Source: JBEKYD01 sp049509915 (GTDB lineage Bacteria > Acidobacteriota > Terriglobia > Bryobacterales > Bryobacteraceae). From it: a DNA stretch of 10,812 nt. The position numbers were made by a program, and so were the translations under genes. The stretch covers positions 1-10,812 of the forward strand of contig JBEKZL010000247.1 in the NCBI GenBank assembly GCA_049509915.1. The letters are read 5' to 3'. The notes beneath the pieces are model-generated. The model searched no databases. It worked only from the letters and a program-made list of their open reading frames with translations, and had not been told where the DNA came from. The stretch's first letter is position 1, and the number at the start of each line of letters is the position of its first letter. Positions 1 through 7,927 of this stretch are shown in pieces.

Positions 1-33
1 TATCCCGGCCATCCTAAAACCCTTGTCCAGTCC

Positions 34-1224
34 CGTTCCCTCACCCTCTCAGGCTAGCCAACAGCCACATCTTCGAGAAAGCTCGCCTTTCGGGCAGGTT
101 GTCGGATTCCTGCGCAGAGCCGTATTTTGAGCCCTGTTGCGTTTTCGTGGCGCTGATCATCATGACGACGGTTTCGAAGCTGACGAGCGGTTCTCCTTTC
201 CAGTTCATACTGATGAAGGAAAACATCCGATGCTCGATCTTGTTCCACTTCCTGGTTCCCGGCGGATAGTGGCCTACCACGATCTCGAGTTTCGCCTCGT
301 CGCCAACTTTCTGCAGGTGGTATTTCCAGGCCCGGTTGCGGGCGGCGTTGCTTCCCCCGCTGTCTGCGCATATGAACAGTCGACCTCCGGTTGGATAGTG
401 GAGAACCCCGAACTGTCGCCACCAGCGCCGGATGCTCTCGACAGCGAACTCCGCCGTGTCATGCATCATGCCTACGTTCACCATGCCTTTATCGTGGTGT
501 ACGTCATAGGCTCCGTGAGGAATAGTCGTGCCCTCCGCCAGACTGGGAAAATCGTGGACGTTGACCTTCGGCGCCTGTCCCTTCTTATGCCACTTCTGCC
601 CGCCGTTCTTGAACTTCCCGACGCGCTCCTTCTTCTTGGTGTCCACCGAGATCACAGGCTCCCCGCGCTTCAGAAGCAGTTTCGCAGTCCGATTGATGTA
701 ACGAAACTGCCGGTCACGGTCGGCGTGCGATTCGCCCTCTTTGTCTTTCCTGTTCGCTTGCAAGGAGTAGTCGAGTTCCCGCAGTCGCCGCTGAATAGTA
801 TCCTCACTGACGGGGTGCCCCTGACTGGCCAGGTATTGCTGAATCTGATGGTCACATCGGATCACCCACCGTGCTTTCGTCCATCACCTGCTCCAGCAGT
901 CGAGTGATCTCCGGATCCTGCACTTCGACAGGCTTTCGTCCTCCCCCTGCCTTTCGCACTCTCCCTTCTGCCGCCACCAACTCTCGCATGCCCAGAAGCT
1001 CACGGACCCCCTTCAGAATTGCCGGCGTAGACTGGCCGCTCGCCTCCACCATTCGCTGGATACCGCCCCGCCCGTGTCGTAGCACTTCCCGTCCCACCAG
1101 CCAACGCGGTTGCGCTTCGTTGAGAGTGCTCAGAACCCCGCGGAATAATGTGACATCCTGTTGGACGCTGGCTGTGTACATGCATTCTCCGGGATGTGAA
1201 CGTCGGTCAGCGCCAGCGGGAACG
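34..1224 (-). mobile_element. Probable extent of the decayed ISAzo13-like element
   Basis: The only candidate terminal inverted repeat I see is CGTTCCC at 34-40 against GGGAACG at 1218-1224. Homology beyond these seven bases is weak (about 11 of 18 positions match by eye). This would give an element of about 1.19 kb, slightly short for the family and consistent with internal deletion. No target-site duplication was recognised. The true left end could lie before the window. The boundaries are therefore tentative; only the transposase inside is well supported. Confidence 0.3.
41..1181 (-). pseudogene. ISAzo13-type DDE transposase, frameshifted and degenerate at the C-terminus
   Basis: The enzyme would catalyse cut-and-paste transposition of its IS. 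It is split over two frames. The N-terminal part starts at ATG 1181, with GGAG six bases upstream, and runs to TGA at 854-852, ending in VGDPM. The C-terminal part is read in another frame from about 871 to 41. Its DDE residues are visible in SVDTKKKE (first Asp), CADSGGSN (second Asp) and WNKIEHRMFSF (Glu), together with the family blocks YSLQANRK, FKNGG and ISATKT. From memory of the family, GDP is normally followed several residues later by LRWTCKSTR and a helix ending in GHPVS. Here RWV (871 to 863) and GDP (866 to 858) overlap in the DNA, which fits a small non-triplet deletion. After ISATKT the next frame reads GLKIR, the family sequence, while the main frame reads GSKYG, so the tail is damaged too. 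The usual terminal HxFHGxWNYT block is absent. A non-functional relic is likely. Family assignment is firm; loss of function is inferred. Confidence 0.88.
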
Positions 1225-1305
1225 AAGCCGCTTCGGAGCGCACTGGAGCACAAGATATCAGCGCGAGCCGGTTAAGAGCCAGATGTTAGCCTCCCGCATA
1301 GCGTC

Positions 1306-2607
1306 TCATGGTTTAATCACGCGTTGGGTGACGTATTCGACGTCGAGCGCGGAGGTGCCAGATGTCGTGCACCGGACCAAAACCTGATAGGATCGCGGAA
1401 ACTTGAATAGTCCTTCCCGGCGAAAGATCTTCTTTAAATTCTGCATTTGCACGGCCGATGAAAAGAACTCGCCCGCAGCCTGCGATCCGGGGGACATTGT
1501 TCCGGAAAGAATCAAAGTGCGATACCGTTCATCCTCACCACCGGGCATCATCGTGATCAGGCCGAACATCACCTCGCGGTCTTGCGCCAAGGATACGGCT
1601 TCCGGATTATACTCCGACATCTCGCCAGGTCTCGGCCGGACATTCCTGATCACCGTCGGATGCGTATTGTCAGGTATCGAAATGCGGAATGGCTTGTCCC
1701 GGAGGTATTGATCAATGATCTTGCTATATGTCGGACGGCCGACAATAACGACGTTTCGATTCTTCAGAGCGGGAAGGCGGATGACCGGCTCGGGAAAGAG
1801 TTCGGGGTGAAAACCGGCACGGCTGAGGACGTTGAATACGGCAAAGGCGCCCGCGACGTCACCCCAGTAGGGAGACGTCAGATTCGGCCCGAGCAGCATC
1901 CGTTCGGCAGGCGGAAGCGTGCCGAGGCTCGAATACCAACTCAGCAGGTCGGGCGATGTCACGGTGGGCCGATCCTTCTCCGCAAGCCGCCAGTCCTGCC
2001 TCTGAAGCAGGGCGAGTTGCGCGGGCGCGGCAATGCACATTAGCGGCTCTCCCTTACCCTCCAGCAAGGGCCCCCAGGCCTCAGCCAGTATGGATGGGGG
2101 CCTGGTTCTCAGCACCCCAATCGCGAGGCCCGTGGCAGCGGCGACGATGGCAACGCCGCAATACGTAAATAAGAACACGGACCATTTCCAGCGCGGGAAG
2201 GGCACCGCGGCAGCGAAAGGGGCCGGTTCATTCTGGCTCGACCCGGCCGGTGAATGCCGCTCGAACACCGGGCAGTAGGTCCCTTTGGGTAAGACGATGC
2301 GAATGGGATCATCGGGGTTTTCGGACAGGTAGTACTGCTCCAACCGCTGCCGAAGGCTGTGGACCCGATTGCGAGCCGAGCCATCTTCGATCGTTGAGTA
2401 GTCGCGTGGCCGGCCGAGCGCCTCTACGGCCACGGTGTACTCATCGAGCGGCTTGCTCTTGCCAGAAGGTTGCCTTTCGCACAAGTACTTAAGTAAGGCT
2501 TTCAGCTGATCCGAACGATGGAACGTTCGGCTTGCAAGCACTCGTTCCAGTGCTGCGCGCTTTTCGGGTTCGAGCTGTACTGTACCCCCAGGGGAAGGCG
2601 CCGCCAT
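1306..2607 (-). CDS. ToxR/CadC-like membrane regulator: winged helix, TM helix, exported domain of unknown function
   Basis: Likely a one-component transcription regulator anchored in the inner membrane. Residues 29-115 follow the plan of the OmpR/PhoB C-terminal winged helix: a helical start (DQLKALLKYL), EALGRPRDYSTIEDGS before the third helix, a basic recognition-helix candidate (ARNRVHSLRQRLEQYY, 78-93), and a wing hairpin (PIRIVLPKGTYCPVF, 101-115) like the IxTVRGxGYRF ending of that fold. A proline/alanine linker leads to one hydrophobic helix at about 143-166. The remaining 265 residues should lie outside the cytoplasm. That part has conserved-looking blocks NVVIVGRP (285-292) and LILSGTMSPGSQAAGEFF (365-382), but I do not recognise the fold. 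ATG 2607 is preceded by AGGAGGGAG at 7-base spacing. The gene is divergent from the TonB-dependent protein gene and shares a 265-bp control region with it, so it may regulate that gene and itself. Similar N-terminal domains also occur on TPR and 'adenylate cyclase-like' proteins. The ligand is unknown. Coding status is near certain; the regulatory role is inferred. Confidence 0.8.
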   Translation of the reverse strand: MAAPSPGGTVQLEPEKRAALERVLASRTFHRSDQLKALLKYLCERQPSGKSKPLDEYTVAVEALGRPRDYSTIEDGSARNRVHSLRQRLEQYYLSENPDDPIRIVLPKGTYCPVFERHSPAGSSQNEPAPFAAAVPFPRWKWSVFLFTYCGVAIVAAATGLAIGVLRTRPPSILAEAWGPLLEGKGEPLMCIAAPAQLALLQRQDWRLAEKDRPTVTSPDLLSWYSSLGTLPPAERMLLGPNLTSPYWGDVAGAFAVFNVLSRAGFHPELFPEPVIRLPALKNRNVVIVGRPTYSKIIDQYLRDKPFRISIPDNTHPTVIRNVRPRPGEMSEYNPEAVSLAQDREVMFGLITMMPGGEDERYRTLILSGTMSPGSQAAGEFFSSAVQMQNLKKIFRREGLFKFPRSYQVLVRCTTSGTSALDVEYVTQRVIKP

Positions 2608-2655
2608 GGTGCTCCCTCCTTTTCGAATATCCTAACACGTCGGAAACTGCGCATG

Positions 2656-2702
2656 AAGCCGTTTCTAATCCGGTGTTTCCAAACCGTTTCTAAACCGTTT
2701 TT
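2656..2702. repeat. 11-bp-phased direct repeats, candidate winged-helix operator
   Basis: Two adjacent copies, AAACCGTTTCT (2681-2691) and AAACCGTTTTT (2692-2702), sit exactly 11 bp apart and are followed by AAAC at 2703. Upstream is AGCCGTTTCT with its CCG at 2659, then a weaker unit, AATCCGGTGTTTCC, with its CCG 11 bp further on at 2670. An interruption of 3 bp follows before the tight pair (CCG at 2684 and 2695). An inverted copy of the core, GAAACGG, is at 2750-2756. One helical turn between direct repeats is the known arrangement of PhoB/OmpR-class winged-helix binding sites, which is the DNA-binding fold predicted for the neighbouring regulator. Binding by that protein is inferred. Confidence 0.55.
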
Positions 2703-2725
2703 AAACTCCGCAAAAACTTGCCAGC

Positions 2726-2780
2726 CCGATAACCCGTGCCGATAATCGAGAAACGGTATTTCCCTCTCGTGCTTTATCGG
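2726..2780. repeat. CCGATAA motif cluster with one inverted copy
   Basis: CCGATAA occurs at 2726-2732 and 2739-2745 on the plus strand, and as its reverse complement TTATCGG at 2774-2780. The second and third copies face each other around the dyad GAAACGGTATTTC (2750-2762). Such clustering of a 7-mer in 55 bp next to an operator-like array suggests a second protein site or part of the same complex operator. The function is unknown. Confidence 0.4.
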
Positions 2781-2872
2781 CCAGAGGGGGAACCGCCAGC
2801 GCCCAGAGCCCGCCGGGCTCCCAGGGGCCGTTCTCTGTTGCGTCGGAAACTCACTCCAAGGAGAGGCTAGAA

Positions 2873-5800
2873 ATGAGTCTGAAGAGAATCGAATTGATGG
2901 CTGTGCTATTTTGCCTCAGCCTTTCGACCGCCAGCGCCCAGTTCGGCAGCGCAATACAAGGGGTGATCACCGACCCCAGTGGTACCGCTGTTCCAAACGC
3001 GGTTGTCCACGTGACCGACGTCAACACTGGAATCGCCCGCGAAGCCACCACCGCCAATGATGGGCTATATCGTGTCACTAATCTGGGACTGGGAACGTAT
3101 CGCCTGAACATCGAGGTGCCCGGATTCGCACCCGAAGAGCGACCGAACGTCCATGTGGACCTTAACGAAACCGTCCGAGCCGACTTCGCTCTGAAAATCG
3201 GGACTGTCGTCGATCGAGTCACTGTGACCGAACAAGTTGCCTTGGTGGACACGGAGGTGGGGCAGGTCTCGGCCGCGATTGAGCCCGTCAAACTGAACGA
3301 ACTCCCGATGAACGGAAAGAACGTGTTCACCCTGCTTGCTTTCCAGCCGGGCGTCACCGGGATATCGGTTTCGCCGACCTTTCGAGCGGGCCCATCCGCT
3401 CAAGCTGACACATTCGCCGGCGAAACCGAGCCGGCGATCAACGCGAACGGCCAACGCGTGGAGCAAAATACCTATACTTTAGATGGCAGCTTCACCAATT
3501 CCCCGTACAGCAACGGCACTAATCTTACCCCGAACGCCGACTCTTTAGAGGAAGTCCGCGTGATCGCCAACAACTTCTCCGCCGAATTTGGACGCGGCGC
3601 CGCTGCCCGCATCGAGATGATCTCGAAGGGCGGAAGCAATGCCTTTCATGGCGGCGCCTCGGACTACTTCCAAAACAACACGCTGTCCGACCGCAACGTG
3701 TTTGAGGGACCGATCTCCGCTTTTCGGCGCAACCAGTTCGCGTACAACCTAGGCGGGCGAATCAAACGTGACCGCACTTTCTTCTTCACTTCTTACGAGG
3801 GTCTCCGGATGTCGGGTGGCCGGGCTTCGATCGTCACCGTGCTGACGCCCGCCTTCGAGAACTGGGTTGAACAGGCGCTGCCCAATGGCATCGCCGCTCA
3901 AGTTCTCAACGTGGCGCCTGCGGCGGCGATTCCGACTTCCGGCTTTGTTCTGGCTTCCAGTATAGCTGCACCAGCGGGCCTCCCGACCCCACCGGCGGGC
4001 CTTGAGGCTTACGGCAACGCCTCGTGGGTCCCCACCACCCAAACCCGCTCCGGTAACCAGTTCAGTGTACGGATCGATCACGAGTTGCGGCCGAGCAAGG
4101 ACAAAGTCTTCGGAAACTACTACCATACCAACAGTGCCAGTATAGTCCCGAATGTTTACACGATCTTCAGCCGTGGGTATGATGAAAAAACGACGTTCCT
4201 GAGCCTGAACGAGACGCACATTTTTTCACCGACGAAGGTCAACGAACTCAGATTTGGTATGATGCGCTATCAAGGGTGGGAGCCGAACAGTAATGATGAC
4301 TCGATTCCGCTCCTTAACATAACGCCGATCTCCGCTATCGGAATTGACAGCCAACCCCTGGGGTGGTTCCAGTACAGTTTCAACACCTCGGAGACTTTTT
4401 CGTGGATACACGGATCTCACTCTTTCAAAGCAGGCGGTGAGTGGCGAAAGATTCCTACCGACACCATCAACACGAGTGCGTATATTCCGGCTTATTATTT
4501 TAGCAATGTCCTTAATTTTGCCGCTGACACCCCGTATCAGGAGAACCGCTACGTCGACCCGGCTACGGGACTCCCGGTGATTAACGACGAACACTATAGG
4601 AGGCACGAGGAGTCGGCGTTCGTAATGGACGACTGGAAACCACTCGCCAATTTGACCCTTAACATCGGATTGCGGTGGGAGAACTTTCCTCCAGCCACTG
4701 ACCCGACAGGCCACAATAATAGCTTGGTGTTCCCTCCGGGACCCAGTATTCCACAGGAGTTGGCCAACGCTAAATCGGAGTATGTGAAGTACGGCTCGCC
4801 GTTTGACTATCATAACTTCGGACCACGGTTCGGATTGGCCTGGAATCCCGGCGGTCATGGCACAATGGCCATCCGCGCGGGCTTTGGCATCGTATACGAC
4901 CGTTCAAACAACCTTTTAAGTTGGGGCGGCAATTCCCCTTACCATGCCACTGTCACCATGGGCTCCCTATACGGCACCTCGTTCGCATATAGCTTGGGCA
5001 ATCCGAGTGAGCCGTTCCTGGGATACCCGGTCGATGCGGGTCTGAAAGCCGGCATAAATGCGGAGGGTGGTATCAACGGACTAAAGGTCAGCGAGTCTAC
5101 AGTCGATCCCAAATTCACCACCGCTTATGATGAGACTTGGATGTTTGGCCTTCAACGGCAACTTCACCAAGGTTGGATGGCTGAATTGGATTACACTGGC
5201 TCCGAAGGCCACCATCTTTACGACAGTGTGAATATCGACCGTTTTGATGGAGACCTTTTGAACGGAGGGGTCTTTCATGGTTTCAACCCAGCCTTTTCCA
5301 CCATCGGCTGGCAGCAGTCCGTCTCGAATTCCGTTTACCAGGGAGTTACCGGTTCGGTCAAACGTACTTTCACCAAGGGGGTTTTGTTCGAGACTTACTT
5401 CAATCTTGGAAAAGTGCTTACCGACGCGGATTCCGACTCAACAGCCACCTATCAGGATGTCTGGAATCGGGCGGCGGAGCGCTCCCCGGCTTCTTTCGAC
5501 GTTGCTCGGAGGCTCGCCCTGGTGGGCGTCTGGCAAGTACCGTTCTTTAAAGGGCAAAAAGGACCAGCAGCATGGGTACTAGGGGGGTGGCAGATCGCAC
5601 TGACCGGAATCATGCAGTCGGGGATGCCCGTGAACGTGACGAGCAGCGCGGTCTTTCCCAAGGGCGACTGGACCGCTGATGGCACTACTGGGGATGCTCG
5701 GCCCGACGCTCCTGCTGCGTCGGTACAGCGTAGTGGATTTTCAAGGGCACAGTACATACATGGCATGTTCCCAGCCAGCGTTTTCCCGATTCCGACGCTG

Positions 5801-6049
5801 GGAACCGACGGCACCCTGGGTCGCAACGCGTTTCGCGGCCCCGGATTCATCCAACCGGACGGGTCCCTTTCCAAGACGTTCGCCCTTACCGAAAGAGTGT
5901 CACTTCACGTGAAGATGGATGCTTACAACGTTGCCAATCGCGTCAACCTGTTACAACCCACTATGGACGTGGCGAGCAGCAGTTTCGGGATCTCTACCAG
6001 CCAACAAACCCCCCGAACGTTCCAGGCTTATGTGCGCCTGATGTTCTGA
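2873..6049 (+). CDS. Oar-like TonB-dependent outer-membrane protein with carboxypeptidase-regulatory domain
   Basis: An outer-membrane beta-barrel of the Oar/SusC-like class, predicted to import or bind a large substrate using TonB energy. A Sec signal peptide spans about residues 1-22 (MSLKRIELMAVLFCLSLSTASA). Residues 25-110 are a CarboxypepD_reg-like beta-sandwich (GVITDPSGTAVPNAVVHV, DGLYRVTNLGLGTYRL, VPGF). The plug domain is at about 135-255, with LPMNGKNVFTLLAFQPGV, NGQRVEQNTYTLDG and EVRVIANNFSAEFGRGAAARI. The rest is the barrel, with SGNQFSVRIDHELRPSKDKVFGNY and FSPTKVNELRFG typical of the family, and it ends in YVRLMF, the C-terminal aromatic signature recognised by the BAM machinery. 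I see no clear TonB box. At 1058 aa it is full length for this class. AAGGAG at 2858-2863 supports ATG 2873. By eye it is less GC-rich than the genes from 6115 onward. Substrate is unknown; phage-receptor or adhesion roles are alternatives. It probably leads the downstream gene set. Confidence 0.93.
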   Translation: MSLKRIELMAVLFCLSLSTASAQFGSAIQGVITDPSGTAVPNAVVHVTDVNTGIAREATTANDGLYRVTNLGLGTYRLNIEVPGFAPEERPNVHVDLNETVRADFALKIGTVVDRVTVTEQVALVDTEVGQVSAAIEPVKLNELPMNGKNVFTLLAFQPGVTGISVSPTFRAGPSAQADTFAGETEPAINANGQRVEQNTYTLDGSFTNSPYSNGTNLTPNADSLEEVRVIANNFSAEFGRGAAARIEMISKGGSNAFHGGASDYFQNNTLSDRNVFEGPISAFRRNQFAYNLGGRIKRDRTFFFTSYEGLRMSGGRASIVTVLTPAFENWVEQALPNGIAAQVLNVAPAAAIPTSGFVLASSIAAPAGLPTPPAGLEAYGNASWVPTTQTRSGNQFSVRIDHELRPSKDKVFGNYYHTNSASIVPNVYTIFSRGYDEKTTFLSLNETHIFSPTKVNELRFGMMRYQGWEPNSNDDSIPLLNITPISAIGIDSQPLGWFQYSFNTSETFSWIHGSHSFKAGGEWRKIPTDTINTSAYIPAYYFSNVLNFAADTPYQENRYVDPATGLPVINDEHYRRHEESAFVMDDWKPLANLTLNIGLRWENFPPATDPTGHNNSLVFPPGPSIPQELANAKSEYVKYGSPFDYHNFGPRFGLAWNPGGHGTMAIRAGFGIVYDRSNNLLSWGGNSPYHATVTMGSLYGTSFAYSLGNPSEPFLGYPVDAGLKAGINAEGGINGLKVSESTVDPKFTTAYDETWMFGLQRQLHQGWMAELDYTGSEGHHLYDSVNIDRFDGDLLNGGVFHGFNPAFSTIGWQQSVSNSVYQGVTGSVKRTFTKGVLFETYFNLGKVLTDADSDSTATYQDVWNRAAERSPASFDVARRLALVGVWQVPFFKGQKGPAAWVLGGWQIALTGIMQSGMPVNVTSSAVFPKGDWTADGTTGDARPDAPAASVQRSGFSRAQYIHGMFPASVFPIPTLGTDGTLGRNAFRGPGFIQPDGSLSKTFALTERVSLHVKMDAYNVANRVNLLQPTMDVASSSFGISTSQQTPRTFQAYVRLMF

Positions 6050-6114
6050 AATCTGAGTATAGGACGGGAACGAGCCGATTTTGTTGTTCTGGAAACTGGC
6101 GGAGGCGATCCCAA

Positions 6115-7089
6115 ATGCGAACGTGCTGTCTGCTGGTGATAATGGGGCTTGTTTTCTGCGTCGGCGTAGGAGCGCAGCCGCAGCCGCCCGCGCGCAGCAA
6201 GATCACGATTTATAACCTGAAGGACAGGTCTTCCCGAGTGATCTACACCGCCGACGCGATCTTCGAGGCGCCCAACTGGTCGCGGGATGGCAAGTTCCTC
6301 CTGGTGAACACCGGCGGCGATCTGTACCGCCTGCCGGTGACCGGCTCCCCGCCCAAGCTGGAGAAGATCGACCTGCACGGAGATTATCGCTGCAACAACG
6401 ATAAGGCCTACTCGTGGGACGGCAGGATGCTGGGCTTTTCGGCCACGGTGCCGCCCTCGCGCGGGTCAAAGGTGTTTTTGGCCAATGCCGATGGCTCCGG
6501 CGCCAAGCTGTTGACGCCGGCGTCACCCAGTTACTTCCACGGATGGTCGCCGGATGGCAAGTGGCTTTCCTTCGTGGGACAGCGGAACGGCCACTTCGAG
6601 CTTTTCCGCGTGACCGCGACCGGCGGCGACGAGCAGCGCCTCACCTCCGAGGGCGGCTACGACGATGGCCCCGAGTACACGCCTGACGGCAAGTGGATTT
6701 ACTTCAATTCCAACCGCACGGGCGGATGGCGAGTGTGGCGCATCCCCGCCGAGGGCGGCGGCCCGGGCGACGCCAAGGCCGAGCAGGTGACCAACGACGA
6801 ATGGGAAGACTGGTTCCCGCACATCTCGCCCAACGGCAAGCTGATGCTGGTTTTCGCGTTCCCCAAGGGAACCGCCACCCACAACGACCGCATGGATGGC
6901 GTGATCCTGCGCCTAATGCCCACTCCCGGCGCCAAGCTGAAGCCGGCCAAGCTAGAAACGTTGGTCAAGTTCTTTGGCGGGCAGGGCACCATTAACGTGA
7001 ACTCCTGGTCGCCCGATTCGAAGAAGTTCGCTTATGTAAGGTACGAGTTGCTGCCGGCCGCATCAACCACGGACGGAAGGAAACAATGA
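6115..7089 (+). CDS. Exported PD40/TolB-like six-bladed beta-propeller protein
   Basis: A 324-aa protein made almost wholly of WD40-like (PD40) repeats, of the type often annotated 'biopolymer transporter Tol'. Residues 1-20 form a signal peptide (MRTCCLLVIMGLVFCVGVGA). Six repeats are visible: NWSRDGKFLLV (54-64), YSWDGRMLGF (99-108), GWSPDGKWLSF (143-153), EYTPDGKWIYF (187-197), HISPNGKLMLV (236-246) and SWSPDSKKFAYV (297-308). Blades typically continue with a residue pattern like LYRLPV or LFRVTATGG. It should act in the periplasm or outside, as a binding or scaffold propeller. No catalytic residues are evident, and it lacks the TolB N-terminal domain, so it is not TolB itself. GGAGG at 6101-6105 supports ATG 6115. 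It begins 65 bp after the barrel gene and stops one base before the next start, so it is probably cotranscribed and translationally coupled with 7091. Partner or ligand is unknown. Confidence 0.85.
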   Translation: MRTCCLLVIMGLVFCVGVGAQPQPPARSKITIYNLKDRSSRVIYTADAIFEAPNWSRDGKFLLVNTGGDLYRLPVTGSPPKLEKIDLHGDYRCNNDKAYSWDGRMLGFSATVPPSRGSKVFLANADGSGAKLLTPASPSYFHGWSPDGKWLSFVGQRNGHFELFRVTATGGDEQRLTSEGGYDDGPEYTPDGKWIYFNSNRTGGWRVWRIPAEGGGPGDAKAEQVTNDEWEDWFPHISPNGKLMLVFAFPKGTATHNDRMDGVILRLMPTPGAKLKPAKLETLVKFFGGQGTINVNSWSPDSKKFAYVRYELLPAASTTDGRKQ

Positions 7090-7090
7090 C

Positions 7091-7927
7091 ATGAAATTCG
7101 TGAACGATTTCTTACTCCTATGGCGCCCCTCGGCGCTAACCCTGGCGCTGTGCATGGCGACCGCCTTGCTGCTCGCGCAGGCTCCGGCGCAGGCGCCGGC
7201 AACCAACCCCGCCATACCGGCTTGGGCGTATCCGGGCTCCAAAACGTACAAGCAGGTGCCGCCACCGGCGGACTTTCGCAGACCCAGCAAGACTACCAAC
7301 ACTCCGATCGGCATGTTCGACGGCCAGACCGATGTTGGCAGCGCGATCATTCCGGGTAGCGCCAGTTACAATGACGGCACGAAGCAGTACACCATCAACT
7401 CGGCCGGCTACAACGTCTGGTACCACCGCGACGAGTTCCAATATCTCTGGAAGAAGATGTCCGGCGACGTGTCGCTCGCAGGCACCGTCTCGTTCCCGGA
7501 AGTTAACGGTTTTGGCGATCGCAAGGTGGTTTTCATTATCCGCAAAGACCTCGATGACGATTCCATCGAGGTCATGACCGCCCGGCACGGCGCCGGCCTC
7601 ATCCACCTGGCGCAGCGTACCACGAAGGGTGGCCAGATCGGGGCGACGTTCAGTATCCGGGCGCCGCGGCGTCCCGCCGACGCTCCGGCCGACACCCCCG
7701 TTCCCGTCGCGCCCTGGCGCGTCGGTATCGAGAAGAAGGGCGACGTTTTCTCGATGTTCATCAGCGAGAACGGCGCGCCTATGCACCAGGTCGGCCAGAC
7801 CCTCACCTTCCACATGGACGATCCCTTTTACGTCGGCATCGGCTTCGCCTCTCACACGCCGGACAAGTCCGATACGGCCGTGGTCTCTGACGTCGTCCTC
7901 GAGAACGCCGCTGGTAAAGTCCAGTGA
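7091..7927 (+). CDS. Exported concanavalin-A-like (DUF1349-like) protein
   Basis: A 278-aa secreted protein. The N-terminus has a long signal peptide (about 1-34) with a hydrophobic core SALTLALCMATALLLAQ and alanine/proline-rich cleavage region. A proline-rich stretch at 36-70 (PAWAYPGSK, QVPPPADF) follows. Residues about 85-275 look like a single jelly-roll lectin-type domain: GSASYNDGTKQYTINSAG, WYHRDEFQYLWKKMSGDVSLAGTVSF, a repeat of beta-strands around VVFIIRKDLDDDSIEVM, and the closing FYVGIGFASHT..VVSDVVLENA. This pattern matches the 'regulation of enolase 1'/DUF1349 kind of ConA-like domain often found fused to or next to PD40 propellers, which fits its position one base after the stop of the propeller gene. 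The ribosome site AAGGAAA lies about 8 bases before ATG 7091, inside the preceding gene. A carbohydrate-binding role is possible but not shown; no catalytic acid pair is obvious. Confidence 0.75.
   Translation: MKFVNDFLLLWRPSALTLALCMATALLLAQAPAQAPATNPAIPAWAYPGSKTYKQVPPPADFRRPSKTTNTPIGMFDGQTDVGSAIIPGSASYNDGTKQYTINSAGYNVWYHRDEFQYLWKKMSGDVSLAGTVSFPEVNGFGDRKVVFIIRKDLDDDSIEVMTARHGAGLIHLAQRTTKGGQIGATFSIRAPRRPADAPADTPVPVAPWRVGIEKKGDVFSMFISENGAPMHQVGQTLTFHMDDPFYVGIGFASHTPDKSDTAVVSDVVLENAAGKVQ

Larger units (their letters stand above)
2608..2872. promoter_or_regulatory. Divergent intergenic control region
   Basis: This 265-bp gap separates two divergent start codons and should hold both promoters. 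Each gene has its own strong ribosome site: AGGAGGGAG on the minus strand just before 2607, and AAGGAG at 2858-2863 for the gene at 2873. Between them lie an 11-bp-phased direct-repeat array (2656-2702), a CCGATAA cluster (2726-2780), a dyad GAAA-N5-TTTC at 2750-2762, and a CCCTCT/AGAGGG inverted repeat (2762-2767 with 2783-2788, 15-base loop). I could not pick -35/-10 boxes with confidence. The stretch 2790-2855 is GC-rich and shows no clear motif. Confidence 0.6.

Noticed and set aside
137..907. Long open frame on the plus strand across the transposase
   Set aside because: It lies antisense to the recognisable DDE transposase, has no family motifs and no convincing ribosome site.
1223..1235. 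Small hairpin CGAAG-CCG-CTTCG downstream of the regulator gene as a terminator
   Set aside because: Only five base pairs and no T-run on either strand; it could equally be part of the IS end.
2638..2851. 11-bp direct repeat CGTCGGAAACT at 2638-2648 and 2841-2851 in the divergent region
   Set aside because: Two isolated copies 203 bp apart, one just upstream of each gene; intriguing but without further support it may be chance.
4226..4858. 210-codon antisense frame inside the outer-membrane protein gene
   Set aside because: Shadow frame opposite conserved barrel sequence, without recognisable motifs.
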